This document shows positions 62,682 through 64,000 of a stretch of 64,000 nucleotides of DNA, one piece after another (the stretch's first letter is position 1; each line of letters starts with the position of its first letter). Position numbers and translations under genes: made by a program. The notes under the pieces were generated by a model. The model did no database searches, had not been told where the DNA came from, and saw only the letters and a program-made list of their open reading frames with translations. Source of the DNA: Rhodopirellula bahusiensis (lineage in GTDB: Bacteria > Planctomycetota > Planctomycetia > Pirellulales > Pirellulaceae); contig NZ_NIZW01000009.1 of NCBI RefSeq assembly GCF_002727185.1, positions 62,001 to 126,000 on the forward strand. The letters run 5' to 3'.

Positions 62682-62722
62682 CACCCGCTTGTCAATCAAA
62701 TCAACCACCACGGAGCAATGAA

Positions 62723-63670
62723 GTGAAAGAGACCGAACCGATCATCACGAGCCTCAGTCAAGTTGTGGGGCAAGCCCGAGCCGTGCGAGTGCTGCAAACG
62801 GCACTCGATGCCTATTGGCATGAACGAAGCAAACATGGCGAAGACAACGTGTCGTTCCCACACTTGCTGATGGCAGGTCCAGGAGGAACCGGCAAGACGA
62901 TGCTGAGTGAACTTGTCGCTCGTGAGCTTTGCACCGAAGTCCACGTTGAATTGGCTCAGAACATCAGCAACATCGGGCAGATGCAAGGTCTTTTGATGAT
63001 GCTCGATAAGCCGGGCCAAATCTTGTTTTTAGACGAAATACATCAACTCAACGAGTCGGTTCAAGTATGCCTCTATCGGGCTTTGGAAGAACGAAAGCTG
63101 TTCCTTGGCGGAAATAAAAAGCCGGTGACGTTGCCACCGTTCACGCTGATCGGTGCCACAACTCACGAATATATGCTCACGACAAGCTCAAGAGATCGAT
63201 ATCAGATTTTGATTCGTCTGTCCCACTACGACACTGATGAAATGACGGTGCTGATCGAACAACGAGCCAAACGTCTTGGTTGGGGCCTCGATCCAAAGTC
63301 AATCCGTGAACTCGCCAAGCGAAGCCGTGGCGTCCCCAGACTCGCCGTTCGAATGTTGGAAGCAGCCAAGCGATCCTGTTCCGCCAACGGTTGTGATTTC
63401 ATCGAAGCCAGTCACGTTGCCGAAATGCTGGAAATGGAAGGCATTGATGCCCTCGGATTCGATCCGGTGGAGCAAAGCTATCTTCACCTGCTGAAGCAAC
63501 ATCAAGGAGCGGTAAGGCTCAACGTATTGGCCACGCATCTGGGCTTGCCCCGTCAGTCCATCGAGATGTTTGAAAGCGATTTCATCCGGTTGGGACTGAT
63601 CACGAAGAACGAAAAGGGACGCTGTTTAACACCCGCTGGACACGAGCATTTGAAGGCCAGCAACGGCTGA
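62723..63670 (+). CDS. ruvB: RuvB-like Holliday junction helicase
   Basis: 315 residues with a GTG start at 62723, seven bases after ggag. Walker A GPGGTGKTMLSEL near 51, Walker B ILFLDEIHQL near 93, sensor I LIGATTHEYML near 138, arginine finger region SSRDRYQ near 155, sensor II SRGVPRLAVRML near 200 and the RuvB C-terminal winged helix with GRCLTPAGHEH at the end. RuvB drives branch migration with RuvA. No ruvA is in the window, so it probably serves element recombination or works with host RuvA. A minimal ATG-AAG-TGA overlaps the GTG start. Confidence 0.9.
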   Translation: MKETEPIITSLSQVVGQARAVRVLQTALDAYWHERSKHGEDNVSFPHLLMAGPGGTGKTMLSELVARELCTEVHVELAQNISNIGQMQGLLMMLDKPGQILFLDEIHQLNESVQVCLYRALEERKLFLGGNKKPVTLPPFTLIGATTHEYMLTTSSRDRYQILIRLSHYDTDEMTVLIEQRAKRLGWGLDPKSIRELAKRSRGVPRLAVRMLEAAKRSCSANGCDFIEASHVAEMLEMEGIDALGFDPVEQSYLHLLKQHQGAVRLNVLATHLGLPRQSIEMFESDFIRLGLITKNEKGRCLTPAGHEHLKASNG

Positions 63671-63715
63671 TTTTTCTGTGCTTCCACTGTCCGAATTCTG
63701 CAAGGCAACTGAACG

Positions 63716-64000
63716 ATGACCGTAAAAACAACGAACGATAATCAACCGAAAGCCGCAATCACCGTGAGCCGGATGTGTTCGAAACTGGGAATGTCACGCA
63801 GCCAATTCTACTGGCATGTGAAGCGAGGGACGTTCCATGCTCCCCTTCGATTGTCCAATGGTCGTCCCTATTTTAATGCTTCTCAAGTCGAGGACAACCT
63901 GAAGGCGAGAGAGCTTGGGATCGGTGTCAACGGTGAATACGTCCTGTTCTATGAGCGATCCGAAACTCCGACTCATCCGAAGGCAACACCCGCTTCTAAA
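63716..64000 (+). CDS. HTH protein, 3' end outside window
   Basis: From the ATG at 63716 the frame is open to the edge (95 residues). ITVSRMCSKLGMSRSQFYWH followed by VKRGTFHAPLRLSNGRPYFN is a helix-turn-helix with a wing, like the other two small HTH proteins of the window. Probably a third regulator of the mobile module. Confidence 0.65.
   Translation, partial: MTVKTTNDNQPKAAITVSRMCSKLGMSRSQFYWHVKRGTFHAPLRLSNGRPYFNASQVEDNLKARELGIGVNGEYVLFYERSETPTHPKATPASK

Larger units (their letters stand above)
60673..62691 (+). repeat. 13-bp intergenic repeat TAACACCCGCTTG, five perfect copies
   Basis: Copies at 60673-60685, 61686-61698, 62253-62265, 62347-62359 and 62679-62691. At 62253 and 62679 the first three bases are the TAA stop of the preceding gene. 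Three copies lie 31-40 bases before the next start codon. An inverted variant (one mismatch) is at 60556-60568. Similar 11-mers occur inside coding sequence at about 63.63 and 63.985 kb, which may be chance. Confidence 0.8.

Noticed and set aside
60556-62691. Integron attC sites
   Set aside because: The 13-bp repeats lack the RYYYAAC and GTTRRRY pair and the long imperfect hairpin of attC, and the integrase is not IntI-like.
60673-62691. CRISPR array or plasmid iterons
   Set aside because: Copies are 13 bp and hundreds of bases apart with genes between them; no regular spacers and no cas genes.
63624-63640. Sixth copy of the 13-mer (taacacccgctgg)
   Set aside because: It lies in the RuvB-like coding region where it encodes the conserved LTPAG, so the match may be chance.

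Overview
The window looks like a planctomycete chromosome of the Rhodopirellula/Pirellulaceae type. The evidence is protein style (EF-Tu, a slipin, a KptA/ADP-ribosylglycohydrolase pair), a dispersed palindromic intergenic repeat I associate with Rhodopirellula, a 'DNPYQSP' membrane-protein remnant and a planctomycete-style integrase. This rests on recognition, not on a search. The left flank (1-6.6 kb) is GC-rich backbone: an ADP-ribosylglycohydrolase fragment overlapping kptA, a slipin, a tRNA-like gene with a mispaired acceptor stem, tuf, and a glycoside-hydrolase-like gene broken by a 13-bp tandem duplication. A tmRNA/tRNA-like 3' end with its terminator at about 6.93-7.0 kb is the best candidate for an integration boundary.

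From about 7 kb to the right edge everything looks accessory. A first mobile module (7-18.5 kb) carries an HTH protein, small genes, a tyrosine recombinase, an AAA ATPase, a tandem double DNA methyltransferase, a primase-like replication protein with a small HTH protein, and a two-gene unit preceded by a strikingly structured leader. A second replication module (57.2-64 kb) carries a degenerate HTH copy, an intact HTH gene behind a palindrome, another primase-like protein, an ArdC-type antirestriction protein, a RuvB-like helicase and small genes separated by a 13-bp repeat. The two replication modules suggest a composite of two related integrative elements.

Between them lies a defence island. 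Ten genes on the minus strand (41.2 to 20.9 kb) run almost without gaps: SNF2 helicase, type III Mod and Res, a PHP plus SMC-like ATPase (TrlF-like), a PD-(D/E)xK nuclease, a DUF6361 protein, a PLD-family nuclease, a large SF2 helicase, an Mrr-type nuclease and a TIR protein. An XRE regulator and a 1,213-residue protein with two superfamily 1 helicase modules are transcribed divergently. Single parts are known; the complete assembly is the best candidate for an undescribed defence system.

Around the island sit small metabolic or repair-type genes in translationally coupled sets (macro domain, two DinB proteins, metallo-hydrolase, cupin, HNH, alpha/beta hydrolases, SAM methyltransferase, PhzF, deaminase, TspO). 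Several are mosaics or are broken: a NADAR C-terminus on a foreign N-terminus, an alpha/beta hydrolase joined to a zinc-peptidase domain followed by the orphan tail of a second hydrolase copy, and a gene split by loss of one G. This points to rapid reshuffling of cassette-like genes.
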